Assembly (NCBI RefSeq): GCF_000510265.1
Contig: NZ_CP006745.1
Coordinates: forward strand, 951,654 to 1,015,653
Direction of reading: 5' to 3'
DNA: 64,000 nucleotides
DNA from: Candidatus Endolissoclinum faulkneri L5
Lineage (GTDB): Bacteria > Pseudomonadota > Alphaproteobacteria > Thalassobaculales > Thalassobaculaceae
Position numbers and translations under genes: made by a program. Shown here in pieces: positions 52,762 to 62,891 of the stretch. The notes under the pieces were generated by a model that saw nothing but the letters and a program-made list of their open reading frames with translations, did no database searches and had not been told where the DNA came from. The stretch's first letter is position 1, and each line of letters opens with the position of its first letter.

Positions 52762-53625
52762 CTAGAGAGATCGATTATAAATACTAGTGCGGGCGCCGTA
52801 CGGTGCAAAAATTAGAGAAAGAATGTAAATCAAGCTTGCAGATATAATAATAGATGGGCCAGAAGCAAACCCTAAATGATAGGAGGCAAGCAATCCAAAA
52901 AAACCAGAAGTAACTGCGCTTACAGCAGCGATTAATGTCATCGCAGGTAGAGTACGCGCCCAAAGCTTAGCAATTACCGCGGGTAGTATCATCATGCCAA
53001 CAGCCATTAAGCTGCCTAGGGCCTGGAAACCGGCTACTAAGTTAATCACAACGAGAAACAAAAACAATAGATGATAGATAGACCCACGCTCACCTACGGA
53101 ACGCAAAAAGCTTGGATCATAGCACTGCACAACCAAAGGTCGATAAATTAACGCCAAAGTAATCAAAGTAAAAGAAGCTATTCCGCCAACCAAAAAAATA
53201 TCCTGCGTATTAACGGCAAGAATCGTGCCGAATAGTACATGTAACAATTCAATATTAGATCCATTTAAAGAAAGGATTAGTACACCCAGAGCTAAAGACA
53301 TTAAATAAAAACTAGCAAAACTGGCATCCTCCTTTAGGATAGTTGTTTGACTAACAATGCCAGCAAAAAAAGCTACGATGAGACTTGCTATAAGACTTCC
53401 CAACCACATTGCAAACATGGAAATACTACCTACAACCAAAAAAGCTATAGCAGCACCTGGTAACACTGCGTGACTTATAGCATCGCCAATCATACTCATA
53501 CGACGCAGCATCAACAAAACACCCAAAGGGCCGAAGCCCAAACCCAATGCTACAGAAGAAACTAACGCACGCCGCATAAACCCATAATGAACAAATGGCT
53601 CGATTAGTATAGCTGACATAGTCAT
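52762..53625 (-). CDS. Zinc/manganese ABC transporter permease (ZnuB/MntB type)
   Basis: This inner-membrane permease of 287 residues has about eight hydrophobic segments. Family blocks: FMRRALVSSVALGLGFGPLG, LLMLRRMSMIGDAISHAVLPG (about 37-57) and the FQALGSLMAVGMMILPAVIAKLW segment. GGAGA lies 9 bases before the ATG. It follows the ATPase by 23 bases. It would carry the metal bound by the downstream receptor. Confidence 0.93.
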   Translation of the reverse strand: MTMSAILIEPFVHYGFMRRALVSSVALGLGFGPLGVLLMLRRMSMIGDAISHAVLPGAAIAFLVVGSISMFAMWLGSLIASLIVAFFAGIVSQTTILKEDASFASFYLMSLALGVLILSLNGSNIELLHVLFGTILAVNTQDIFLVGGIASFTLITLALIYRPLVVQCYDPSFLRSVGERGSIYHLLFLFLVVINLVAGFQALGSLMAVGMMILPAVIAKLWARTLPAMTLIAAVSAVTSGFFGLLASYHLGFASGPSIIISASLIYILSLIFAPYGARTSIYNRSL

Positions 53626-53648
53626 CTTTTAAATCTCCAGCAAACTTA

Positions 53649-54413
53649 CTAGTAAAGCTCGGGTTCTTTGAACCAGCTATCAGCAATAGATTGTGCGGTA
53701 AGCAAATTGGCAGATGATAAGGTATTGTCCGTTGGTCCCCATGCAATTGGCTTACGCGCAAGCAGCAAAGTATTGGGGAAATGCGCACGAATCTGCTCAA
53801 AATTGTGTAGAATTATTATAATCGTACGCCTTTCATCACGCCAACGCGTAATAATATGTAATAGATCTCCAGTAGTTCGAGTATCAATTAAATTAAATGG
53901 TTCATCGAGAAGGATTACTTTAGGATCCTGGAGCAACAACCTAGCGAAAAGAACTCTCTGAAATTGTCCGGCAGACAAAGTGCAAATTGATCGTCTATCA
54001 AAACCGTTCAAGCCAACTGCTGATAGCGCATCAGCCGCCTCGTATTCCATCTTCGAAGTTACTCCGCCAAACGGGCCGATTCTTTGCCATGCTCCTAAGA
54101 TAACAGTGTCGATAACACTGACCGGAAAACTACGATCAATTGTAAGTGATTGCGGTAAATATCCCAAAGCGCTAATGGATATTCCACCTCGGTCAATTTT
54201 TCCAGTATTCGGCAAAAGTTCACCCATAATAGTTTTGATCAGTGTTGATTTGCCAGCTCCATTAGGGCCAGTAATTGCAGTCATGGTGCCAAATTTAAAT
54301 ATCCCAGACAGATCATCGATAACGCGCTGTCTATTATAATAAACAGATACATTCTGAAAACAAATACCAGAATGAGTCACGGCAAAGAAACTGCCCAGAG
54401 TATGGCTATCCAC
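53649..54413 (-). CDS. Zinc/manganese ABC transporter ATPase (ZnuC/MntA type)
   Basis: This ATPase of 254 residues has Walker A GPNGAGKS, GYLPQSLTIDRSFPVSV (Q-loop typical of the metal-transporter group), signature TLSAGQFQRVLFARLLLQ and Walker B VILLDEPF. The H-loop reads IILHNFEQI, with His followed by Asn where Asp is common. The start is a GTG at 54413 without a visible ribosome binding site; the first 10 residues are uncertain. It is the first gene of the three-gene metal operon. No Zur/Fur-type regulator is in the window. Confidence 0.92.
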   Translation of the reverse strand: MDSHTLGSFFAVTHSGICFQNVSVYYNRQRVIDDLSGIFKFGTMTAITGPNGAGKSTLIKTIMGELLPNTGKIDRGGISISALGYLPQSLTIDRSFPVSVIDTVILGAWQRIGPFGGVTSKMEYEAADALSAVGLNGFDRRSICTLSAGQFQRVLFARLLLQDPKVILLDEPFNLIDTRTTGDLLHIITRWRDERRTIIIILHNFEQIRAHFPNTLLLARKPIAWGPTDNTLSSANLLTAQSIADSWFKEPELY

Positions 54414-55819
54414 AAAGCAACGATGACAATAAACACATTTAACAATCTAATATATGCTGAGCTTGAAATCAAAGAATTAAAAAATGAACAAATCTGCGGC
54501 ATTATTTCACCTAAAATAAGGCTAAAGCCTTAATGATAGTAAAATCCTCCAACAAGTAATAACTTAGGAAGCAAGATTACTATACATTAGGAAGTTAAGA
54601 TCATCACTAGATGTTATAACATAACAATATAATATGTCAAATGACATGCAGTTAATTCCTGCTTCATAATCAATCAAAGTTAACGCAAAAATTATTGTAT
54701 ATAATCAGACGTATAGTAATTGAACTAAACTTATTTGAAAAAACGCTAGTTAATTAGATTGTTGTTTTACTAGAAGAATTTTAAACGCTGGAGTAAATAG
54801 AATAGAATCAATTAATTAGCTTATTTAATAATCATTTTTAGTAAAACTAGAAAGTTTTCATGCTTCTGTAAGAATTTAGTTTATTATAGTCTGATTATAG
54901 CCTAAGTTATCTACGCTACAAGTTTTCTTTAATGAAAAACGGTCTATGCTTGCGTCAATCCATTAAAAATTAATATTAATTATCTAAGATAAAACAAGCC
55001 CATTCTTGACGTATTTAAAATATTAGCATTGGCCGAAGTATTTATTTTTGTAAAAAATCACTCCTTCTGCTAAATTGTATAGTATTCCGATTGTTATACA
55101 AAATTTAATTACCTCTTAAATATTAGCCAATTTTTAAAGCAATAGTAGCAAAAAAGCTTTTAAGTGTTATAAGTAATGTTGCTAATTAGCTGTTAAATAA
55201 TATTGCATAACAGATTATTGATCTCAACTACTTAGATTTTTACGTATTAATCCTAGACACTTTCGAAGTTGTGAAGTGAAACAATGATAATTAATTATCA
55301 GCAATAATAATTATCTAAGCTAATTTATAAATGCTAGTGTTGTGTTTGTCTTCTTGAAGGTTGTCTGTGACAATAAAGAGTTAATTTGTAAAATAAAAAT
55401 AATAAATTAACAAATTACCAGCATATTAATTTTAATTGAATTTTTAATTAGCTAATTTTCAGCTTAACTCAATACAAATTATTTTTTACATCACAAATGT
55501 AATCAATAAAATACATCAAAGTAAGACAAAAATAAACCTTTAAGAGTTAATTTTTTTATAAATAAAAATTACTCTTTAATAAGACAGGCTTTTGCTTTAA
55601 TGAAAATTAAAGCAAATTTATTTGCAAGATTACAAAAATAATTTTAGTCGTACATTTTACAACGAAAATTAGTAATATTTTTTAAAGATATAAACACAGA
55701 ATATCAAATATATTTTATACCAGTATTTGCGAATACATAAATAAAACTACGCCATAAACAAAGACTTGCCTCAAGTGCTACTTTGATTAATACAAAGCTA
55801 ATGGATTAGGATAAATAGC
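54414..55819. other. 1.4-kb gene-free stretch between divergent genes
   Basis: It must contain the promoters of the metal operon (left) and of the efflux pair (right). Hairpins: TTTGCTTTAAT/ATTAAAGCAAA at 55591-55616, and an imperfect pair AAGAGTTAATTTTT with AAAAATTACTCTT at about 55541-55575. No known operator or coding remnant is recognised. Confidence 0.6.
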
Positions 55820-56911
55820 ATGCATATCAATAAGTCCATTGCTATGGCAATCATTTTAGTAGTTATCGCGATTGCCTGGATCATTTCTGGTCAAATATTC
55901 AATATAAGAACAACGATAACTCACCACGATGATAAGATCTCTGATTCGTTCACAAATACTTTAATGCGCGTTGGTATCAGTAAAACATCTGCCAGTGCAT
56001 TTATTCCTTCCATAATAATATCTGGACATACTGAAGCTGCGCGAATCATTACTCTGAAGGCTGAAACTGCTGGTCGAGTCGTAGCCACTCCAATATCAAA
56101 AGGATCAAAAGTCTTAAAAGGAGCAGAAATAGTACATATCGATGTATCTGATCGTAATGCATTAATGGATAAAGCTAATTCTCGCATTAGCCATCGTCAA
56201 ATAGAATACAACGTAACTTCTAACTTAGTAGCTAAAGGATTTAAAGCAAAAACAGCCCTGGTCGCTATTAAAGCTGAGCTAGATGCAGCAAAATCTGAAC
56301 GCCGAACGATTGAAATTGATCTTGAACGTACACGAGTACGTGCCCCAATTCGCGGCGTACTTAACGACCTTATGGTTGGAGTAGGAGACTATTTGACTGT
56401 GGGAGATGCTGTCGCAAAAATAATAGATCTTAATCCGCTACTTGTAGTAGCGCAGATCTCCGAACGTCAAGCGGCACTGATTGAAATCGGTATGTCAGCC
56501 CGTGTTCATCTGTCTACCGGAGCAAAGCTTACTGGCATAGTAAGCTATATCTCAAACGTTGCGGATGAGAAAACTAGAACTTTCCGTATTGAAATCAATG
56601 TTGATAATCCTGCCAGTAAATTTGGCCATGGCTTCACAGCAGAAATAAATATTGATTTACCATCAAAAAACAGTCATCGAATAAGTCCATCGATATTCCG
56701 ACGAGAAAAATTAGGACAATTGGGGGTGATGATCGTCGACAAAAATAATCAAGCTCACTTCATTCCAATCACAATTATAGGAACTGATGATAAGGGAACT
56801 TGGGTTAGTGGTCTGCCCAACAATACAAGAGTTATCGTCGTCGGGCAAGATATGGTCAAAGAAGGCGAGATCGTAGAACCAGTAGAAACCAGCAATGGAA
56901 CGATTTCATGA
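55820..56911 (+). CDS. RND efflux periplasmic adaptor (HlyD/MFP family)
   Basis: This membrane-fusion protein of 363 residues links the RND pump to an outer-membrane channel. There is an N-terminal membrane anchor at about 10-27. The lipoyl-like half-motifs are LKAETAGRVVATPISKGSKV (about residue 74 on) and VRAPIRGVLNDLMVGVGDYL; between them is a short helical hairpin of about 60 residues. The beta-barrel part contains RVHLSTGAKLTGIVSYIS and DEKTRTFRIEI. AGGA sits 9 bases before the ATG. The RND gene starts inside the last codons (ATGA overlap), so the two are coupled. No TolC-like gene is in the window. Confidence 0.93.
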   Translation: MHINKSIAMAIILVVIAIAWIISGQIFNIRTTITHHDDKISDSFTNTLMRVGISKTSASAFIPSIIISGHTEAARIITLKAETAGRVVATPISKGSKVLKGAEIVHIDVSDRNALMDKANSRISHRQIEYNVTSNLVAKGFKAKTALVAIKAELDAAKSERRTIEIDLERTRVRAPIRGVLNDLMVGVGDYLTVGDAVAKIIDLNPLLVVAQISERQAALIEIGMSARVHLSTGAKLTGIVSYISNVADEKTRTFRIEINVDNPASKFGHGFTAEINIDLPSKNSHRISPSIFRREKLGQLGVMIVDKNNQAHFIPITIIGTDDKGTWVSGLPNNTRVIVVGQDMVKEGEIVEPVETSNGTIS

Positions 56912-59900
56912 AAGCCTTAATTTCCTATGCTTTATTGCACAACAGAACCATATTATCTCTTCTTTTGCTAATCTTAATTGCTGGCAGCGCTTCTTATATA
57001 GCAATTCCGAAAGAGTCTGATCCTGACATCAATATACCAATAATTTATGTATCCATCACACTCGAAGGCATAGCGCCGGAAGATTCAGAGCGTCTTTTAT
57101 TACAACCTATGGAAGAAGAGCTTCGTGCTATCGCTAGCATAGAAGAAATGCGGTCAACTGCTTATGAAGGTGGTGCTAATATTACATTAAAATTCAATGC
57201 AGGTTTTGATCCTGTCCAGGCTATAAATGATGTCAGAGAGAAAGTTGATATTGCTAAGCTAGATTTGCCTAAAAATGCAGATGAACCGAGAGTGCATGAA
57301 GTCAACTTCTCACTCTTTCCAGTCTTAATTGTTACTTTATCTGGTAATGTTGATGAGCATATACTCCTGCAAACATCACGCAAACTGCAAAAGCTGGTGG
57401 AAGAGATTCCTTCAGTTCTTGCAGTCCATCTTGTCGGTTATCGTGAAGAAGCAATTGAAGTTTTGATTAATCCACTAGAACTAGAAAGCTACAATTTGCA
57501 AGCAAATGACCTGCTGGAAATCTTTCAGCGTTCAAACAACTTAATTACTAGCGCAGCTCTAGACAATGGTACCGGCCGCTTCCCTATTAAAATGCCAGGC
57601 CTATACCAGAATATAACAGATATTCTTAATCAGCCGATTAAAGCTAACGGAGATGCAATTGTTCGAATTCGCGATATCGGTACAGTTCATCGTAGCTTTA
57701 GGGATCGCCAAACCTATGCGCGTTTTAACGGACAACCAACAATTGCTCTCGAAATCTCCAAACGCTCAGGGCAAAACATCATTGATGCTACAGAGAATAT
57801 TCGTGCTGTAGTAAATAATGCAGAAAAAGATTTCCCGGCAGGGATCAGATTAAATTTTAGCCAAGACAAATCTAACAACATTCAAAATATGCTGAACGAC
57901 CTGCAAAATAATGTTATAACTGCCACTTTGCTAGTAATAACCGTTATTATAGGAGCCTTGGGTATTCGTAGCGCCTGGCTAATTGGCATGGCGATTCCTG
58001 GTTCATTATTGTTAAGTATCTTAGTGCTGTCTTCTCTGGGTATTACTATCAATATCGTTGTCTTGTTCAGCCTAATTCTAGCAGTTGGTATGATGGTTGA
58101 CGGTGCGATTGTAGTTACTGAATTTGCCGAACGCAAAATAATATCGGGTGTTAGTAGACCAAAGGCTTATCTTCTGGCTAGTCAGCGGATGGCCTGGCCA
58201 ATAATAACTTCTACTGCAACAACTATAGCTGCTTTTTTCCCATTGCTATTTTGGCCTGGTCTAGTCGGAGAATTCATGAAATTTTTGCCAATCACACTAT
58301 TAACAACATTGCTAGCTTCACTGCTAATGGCGTTAATATTTATACCAGCTTTAGGTGCACAAATTGGAGGAACGATTACCCTAAACAGTTCTTATAGTCT
58401 ACAGATTGCTGCTTCTGAAACTGGCGATCTAAATAATATCAAAGGCTTAACTGCTTGTTATTTAAAATTACTCAAAACTGCCTTACGCATACCTAAAATA
58501 GTTTTACTAATATCAATTGCAACTTTGATTGCAATTCAATATTATTATATCAGCTACGGTAAAGGAATAGAGTTCTTTCCTAATGTTGAGCCTGACAATG
58601 CTCAAATATATGTACATGCCAGAGGTAACCTTTCAATAGAAGAAAAACTTAGTCTTGTCCTGCCCGTCGAGCAGATAATTATGAAGTTAGGAGGGCTTAA
58701 ATCAATTTATACCTGTATAGGAGCAACTAAACAAAGTGAAGAAGGGGAGTTGTCTAACGACATAATTGGCAGCATCCAAGTAGAATTTATTGATTGGCAA
58801 CAAAGACTACCAGCTAAACAGATTTTAGCTAAGATTGCCAGACAGACTTCTAGTCTGCCTGGCATTGTTGTCGAGACGCGCACAGAGGGTAATGTGCTAA
58901 CAACAGGTAGTCCGGTGCAAATACAGCTTTATTCTAGAAATCGCGAAGCATTGGAAGAAGCAGCAAACGATATGCTAGCAAAGCTTCATACAATACCCGG
59001 TCTGCTAGCTCTGGAAGATACTCGTGATTTTCCAGGTATCGAATGGGAAATTAGCATTAATCGAGAAAAAGCCGCAATATATGCAGCTGATATGATGCTA
59101 ACTGGTCAGTACGTACAGCTGATTACCAAAGGATTAAAAATTAGCGACTATCGTCCAAAAGATAGTGATAAAGAGATCGATGTTATCTTGCGTTATCCAG
59201 ATTACTACAGGACTTTTGAGCAGCTCGATCAAACTCGCATGAAAACTTTAAATGGTCTAGTCCCAATCTCAAACTTTGTAGAACGTAGGGCTAAAGCAAA
59301 AATCGGTAAAGTACGTCGTATCGATACTTACCGAGCAATTACAATTAAGGCGGATGTACTAGATGGTGTACTGCCAAACGACAAAGTGATGGAAATACGT
59401 GATTGGCTTGTTAGCAAGCCGCTACCACAGAGTGTAAAAGTAGTCTTCAAAGGCGAAGAGAAGAAACAAAAAGAAGCACATAATTTTTTGATAAAATCAT
59501 TTGGAATTTCCATATTTGTCATGGCTATCATTTTGGTTACTCAATTTAATAGTTTTTATTCTGTCCTAGTAACTCTATCGGCAGTAGTTATGTCAACTAT
59601 TGGGGTAATGTTTGGATTAATAATTACCAAATCCCCATTCAGTATTGTCATGAATGGTATTGGGATTATAGCGTTATCTGGAATAGTAGTGAATAACAAT
59701 ATTGTGTTAATCGATACTTTTGACAAAATTAAGTCAAATTGCTCAGATACCAGAGAGGCGATCCTACGCACCGGAGCTCAAAGACTACGCCCAGTATTAC
59801 TTACTACTCTTACCACAATTTTAGGGCTGCTGCCGATGGTTATGCGTACTAATATAGACTTTATGTCACGCCACATAAATATCGGTGCACCATCCACTCA

Positions 59901-60021
59901 GATATGGGTATCATTAGCTAATGCTATTGTCTACGGACTGGCTTTTTCTACAGTGCTGACTCTATTAGTTACTCCATGTGCTTTGATCTTCAAAACTAGC
60001 ATAGATAAAAATATGCCATAA
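56908..60021 (+). CDS. RND-family efflux transporter (AcrB-type)
   Basis: This inner-membrane proton-driven exporter of 1037 residues has the usual duplicated topology: one helix, a large periplasmic loop, a helix bundle, then the same again. Landmarks are IPKESDPDINIPIIYVSITL near residue 34 and the helix 4 region AVGMMVDGAIVVTEFAER. Asp398 is kept at the first proton-relay position while the second position, Asp in AcrB, is Gly399; this is common in a widespread alphaproteobacterial RND subgroup. The gene is full length and one of the longest in the window. Substrates cannot be predicted: drugs, bile salts, lipids or host compounds are possible. Confidence 0.95.
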   Translation: MKALISYALLHNRTILSLLLLILIAGSASYIAIPKESDPDINIPIIYVSITLEGIAPEDSERLLLQPMEEELRAIASIEEMRSTAYEGGANITLKFNAGFDPVQAINDVREKVDIAKLDLPKNADEPRVHEVNFSLFPVLIVTLSGNVDEHILLQTSRKLQKLVEEIPSVLAVHLVGYREEAIEVLINPLELESYNLQANDLLEIFQRSNNLITSAALDNGTGRFPIKMPGLYQNITDILNQPIKANGDAIVRIRDIGTVHRSFRDRQTYARFNGQPTIALEISKRSGQNIIDATENIRAVVNNAEKDFPAGIRLNFSQDKSNNIQNMLNDLQNNVITATLLVITVIIGALGIRSAWLIGMAIPGSLLLSILVLSSLGITINIVVLFSLILAVGMMVDGAIVVTEFAERKIISGVSRPKAYLLASQRMAWPIITSTATTIAAFFPLLFWPGLVGEFMKFLPITLLTTLLASLLMALIFIPALGAQIGGTITLNSSYSLQIAASETGDLNNIKGLTACYLKLLKTALRIPKIVLLISIATLIAIQYYYISYGKGIEFFPNVEPDNAQIYVHARGNLSIEEKLSLVLPVEQIIMKLGGLKSIYTCIGATKQSEEGELSNDIIGSIQVEFIDWQQRLPAKQILAKIARQTSSLPGIVVETRTEGNVLTTGSPVQIQLYSRNREALEEAANDMLAKLHTIPGLLALEDTRDFPGIEWEISINREKAAIYAADMMLTGQYVQLITKGLKISDYRPKDSDKEIDVILRYPDYYRTFEQLDQTRMKTLNGLVPISNFVERRAKAKIGKVRRIDTYRAITIKADVLDGVLPNDKVMEIRDWLVSKPLPQSVKVVFKGEEKKQKEAHNFLIKSFGISIFVMAIILVTQFNSFYSVLVTLSAVVMSTIGVMFGLIITKSPFSIVMNGIGIIALSGIVVNNNIVLIDTFDKIKSNCSDTREAILRTGAQRLRPVLLTTLTTILGLLPMVMRTNIDFMSRHINIGAPSTQIWVSLANAIVYGLAFSTVLTLLVTPCALIFKTSIDKNMP

Positions 60022-61497
60022 AATACAGATTTGCCTATCTAAGCTAGATTAAGTATTACATTAATTATGGTACACTCGATAAGTTGATTAAAATCATAAT
60101 CGTATTCTGACTATAAGCTTCTATAGCTTGTTACAAGTATAATGCAATAAAGTATTAAATACAATCAGCAAAAGTCTTTAGTTGTGATGCGATATTTTCA
60201 GAGTAATTGTACCTAAGTCAGTTAAAGTATAGCTATATTGCAATTAATTACGGCTTAACGTTTATAGTTTGTATTATAAAATAAGAATATAATCATAATT
60301 TATTTTATTAAAACAACTTTTAGAACACTAATTGTATCTATCTTAACACTGAAGATAAAGAATCAGGCAGTATATTCATTTTTAGTGTATGAACTATAAT
60401 TCATTTTCAACATTAACCTGTTATCTAAAGAATAATAGATTCAATCTATTTGAAATATTAGAATAAAATAGCTAGTAGTTAAACTAGTAGTTAGTTTAAT
60501 TAAAGCATTTAATCAAGCTAACTGTCATTCTAATAACAATTTAGATTCATTTTATTTATCAAATAATCTTCCAGCTAAACCCCAAGGCTATGAGCAAATG
60601 TAATTTCGCGATTATAGTTGTAAAAAACAGCGTCAATTAACTTTATGACATACATTGCTAACTTTAAATCGCCTACAATATAATCAAAAGCAGATTCAAC
60701 TATTAATTGAATCTGCTTTTGATTATATTGTAGGCGATTTAAACAGCTAGATTCTAGCTAAAAATAATCTATATCTATAAGATTATGTAATTATCATAAT
60801 TAAAACAAGTAATTAAGATCCATAATAAAAGAAAATAATAGTGCTACTAATTATAGAGTAAAAACATAACACTACAAATTCGGTGCATAGAAAAACAAAA
60901 AATCAATAAAATTAACCAACTTTTTTATAAAAAATGATAATTTAAAAAAATTTTTAATGAATTATTCTTAACCTAAGAATAAAATGTAGATTGGCATTTT
61001 GCTAATTTATAATAAAATAATAAGTTAAAATTTATTAGACAAGTATTCCATTTAACGGAAATGCCCAGTATTTATTTTTACCAGAAAAGAAATAAGATTT
61101 GCCTCTTCACCAAGAGTTCATATAATTTTTTAGTGTCTTAAAAGAGTAAGCGATATAATCTAAGCAGATTAATTTTTTAAAAATATATTTTTTACTTAAA
61201 AAGTAACTATAATAGTGTATTATAAATTAAGTTGTTTTACTAAAAATTAGTAATTATTTATTCAGATAATATATCAAGGTACATGACCTAATATTCCTGC
61301 AATAACAAAACAATCATATACTACAAATTATTTTTAGTGATAACCCGTATTGACTTACATTATATTTCTATTAACACGATTATTAATTCCGAACTACTTA
61401 ATTCCAAGTAAAATTAGGGATATTCATCTTTACAAGATAGTGCTAGAAAAGTAGCTACTCACTTCATTATGTAGATTGCTAAATTATTGAGATTAAA
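60022..61497. other. 1.5-kb gene-free stretch between convergent genes
   Basis: It contains the longest inverted repeat of the window (60663-60743) and a small hairpin at 60962-60982 (TTATTCTTA/TAAGAATAA). No coding remnant is recognised. Confidence 0.65.
60663..60743. repeat. Very long perfect inverted repeat, 37-bp arms
   Basis: Arms 60663-60699 and 60707-60743 are exactly complementary over 37 bp around the 7-base loop CTATTAA (outer ends TTTAAATCGCC and GGCGATTTAAA). It lies between convergent genes, about 640 bases past the RND stop and 755 bases past the phhB stop, too far for an ordinary shared terminator. No protein-coding content. Confidence 0.95.
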
Positions 61498-61803
61498 TTA
61501 AGCTAATTTGATGTGAAATGCTATTAAATCCATGTAATTAGCCAATTCGATATCCAGATCTGTTACTCCGCCAATAGTATGCGTACTAAGTTCAACCACA
61601 ACCTTATTATAAGAATTTGACCAATTTGGATGATGATTCATACTACAGACTTTAATAGTTACCTTAGTCATAAACCTCCATGCATCATCAAAGCTATTAA
61701 ATTTAAAGGTCTTGATGATCGCACTAGCATCATTCTCTTTAATCCACCCATCCATGGATGCAAGGTAGTTATTAATCTCTTTAACACTGAGTTTCTCTAG
61801 CAT
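61498..61803 (-). CDS. phhB: Pterin-4a-carbinolamine dehydratase
   Basis: It dehydrates 4a-hydroxytetrahydrobiopterin or a related pterin. This small enzyme of 101 residues has the diagnostic block NHHPNWSNSYNKVVVELSTH with the catalytic histidines His57, His58 and His75, then GGVTDLDIELA. AAAGGGAAT lies about 11-12 bases before the ATG. No phenylalanine hydroxylase is near. In many bacteria this protein has other roles, for example in molybdopterin or folate metabolism, so the pathway here is open. Confidence 0.95.
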   Translation of the reverse strand: MLEKLSVKEINNYLASMDGWIKENDASAIIKTFKFNSFDDAWRFMTKVTIKVCSMNHHPNWSNSYNKVVVELSTHTIGGVTDLDIELANYMDLIAFHIKLA

Positions 61804-62891
61804 TATAGGATTATTCCCTTTTTAAATTTTACTATTTTAAACGTAAAGGCTAAAATTCTTTTTAAATTTGTTAAAGTAATAAGATAAAATAATATCACTC
61901 GCTACGGTAATGTCTTTATTATTTTGATTGAAATAATGGCTAGTTGAATAAACAAAATGCTTGATTTTATTTATTCATAATAGAGTGTTAGAAATTTAAC
62001 CAATGAATATGATGTTTTATATCATAGCCTGACTTATAAAAGTTCATTAATCGATAATGTTTTACAAACAAGTAATGCGCTATTTGTTACTAAAAATCAA
62101 AGATAAATTAACAATTTATTAAAAAACTAATAGTTATAGTCAAACGATTTAATTGGCAATGTTATTATAAAAATAATTTTAAATATAGCCTTTATGTTAC
62201 TATAAAGGTAACAATTTCTTTCAGAAAGCCAATATTCTTGTTAATATCAATAGTTTAATTAATAGTTAACAATTAATAAATAAAGGCTTTTTAGCTTTTT
62301 ATATAATAGTAACGCTGATACTAGAGTATAACAGTAAAAGTAAATACTAGAAAAACAGCAAAGTTTTGCGGCTTACACTTTTGCTATTGTACTTAAAAAT
62401 TATTTAAGTTATTTGCCTAGATTACTAATTATGATTTCAAGCGATATCTTGATGCTTAAGAAAGCAAGATATTAAGCAATATGGTTGCAAGCATCTAAAA
62501 TGCTTGCTAACTTTTAAATAATTAAAATGCTTCGGTAATAACAGCAATATTAATGTGTAATAATTATACTATTTATTTTTGATATTATTATCAATTAGCA
62601 TAAATTTATTATTGATTTTTATTAACTAAATCCATCAAAGAATGTTTAGTGCTAACGATAAGATTCTTTCTAAGAATGCTAAAACTTTATTACTGACAAA
62701 CAATATTGACTATGATACGTTAGGAATTGATAATTGTTTTGTTTTTGTAGTTAGTTGATTATTCATAGCAACTAAATGACAGTTTTCTGCTATTTAAAAT
62801 TAACTACGCAACATGTCGTGCGTGGTTTTTTATGTTGTCCCTTTAGGCAGCAAACTTTCTCCTTAAAGAGAAAGGGGTTATAGCTGCGCTT
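61804..62891. other. 1.1-kb stretch with two hairpins at its right end
   Basis: Mostly featureless AT-rich DNA, with a hairpin at 62487-62507 (GCAAGCAT/ATGCTTGC) and the terminator-like structure at 62802-62832 just before the next gene. No coding remnant is recognised. Confidence 0.6.
62802..62832 (+). terminator. Rho-independent terminator or attenuator ahead of the zincin gene
   Basis: AACTACGCA at 62802-62810 pairs with TGCGTGGTT at 62819-62827 (one G-U pair) around ACATGTCG and is followed by a run of T to 62831. It is a classical terminator, yet 60 bases ahead of a gene on the same strand and with no gene upstream for a kilobase. A second short hairpin (CTTTCTC/GAGAAAG, about 62856-62874) follows before the ribosome binding site. 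It is either a leftover from a lost upstream gene or a leader that controls the downstream gene. Confidence 0.7.

Noticed and set aside
53426-53800. 124-codon frame spanning the junction of the metal ATPase and permease genes
   Set aside because: It lies in a shadow frame of two solid genes that fit a normal operon.
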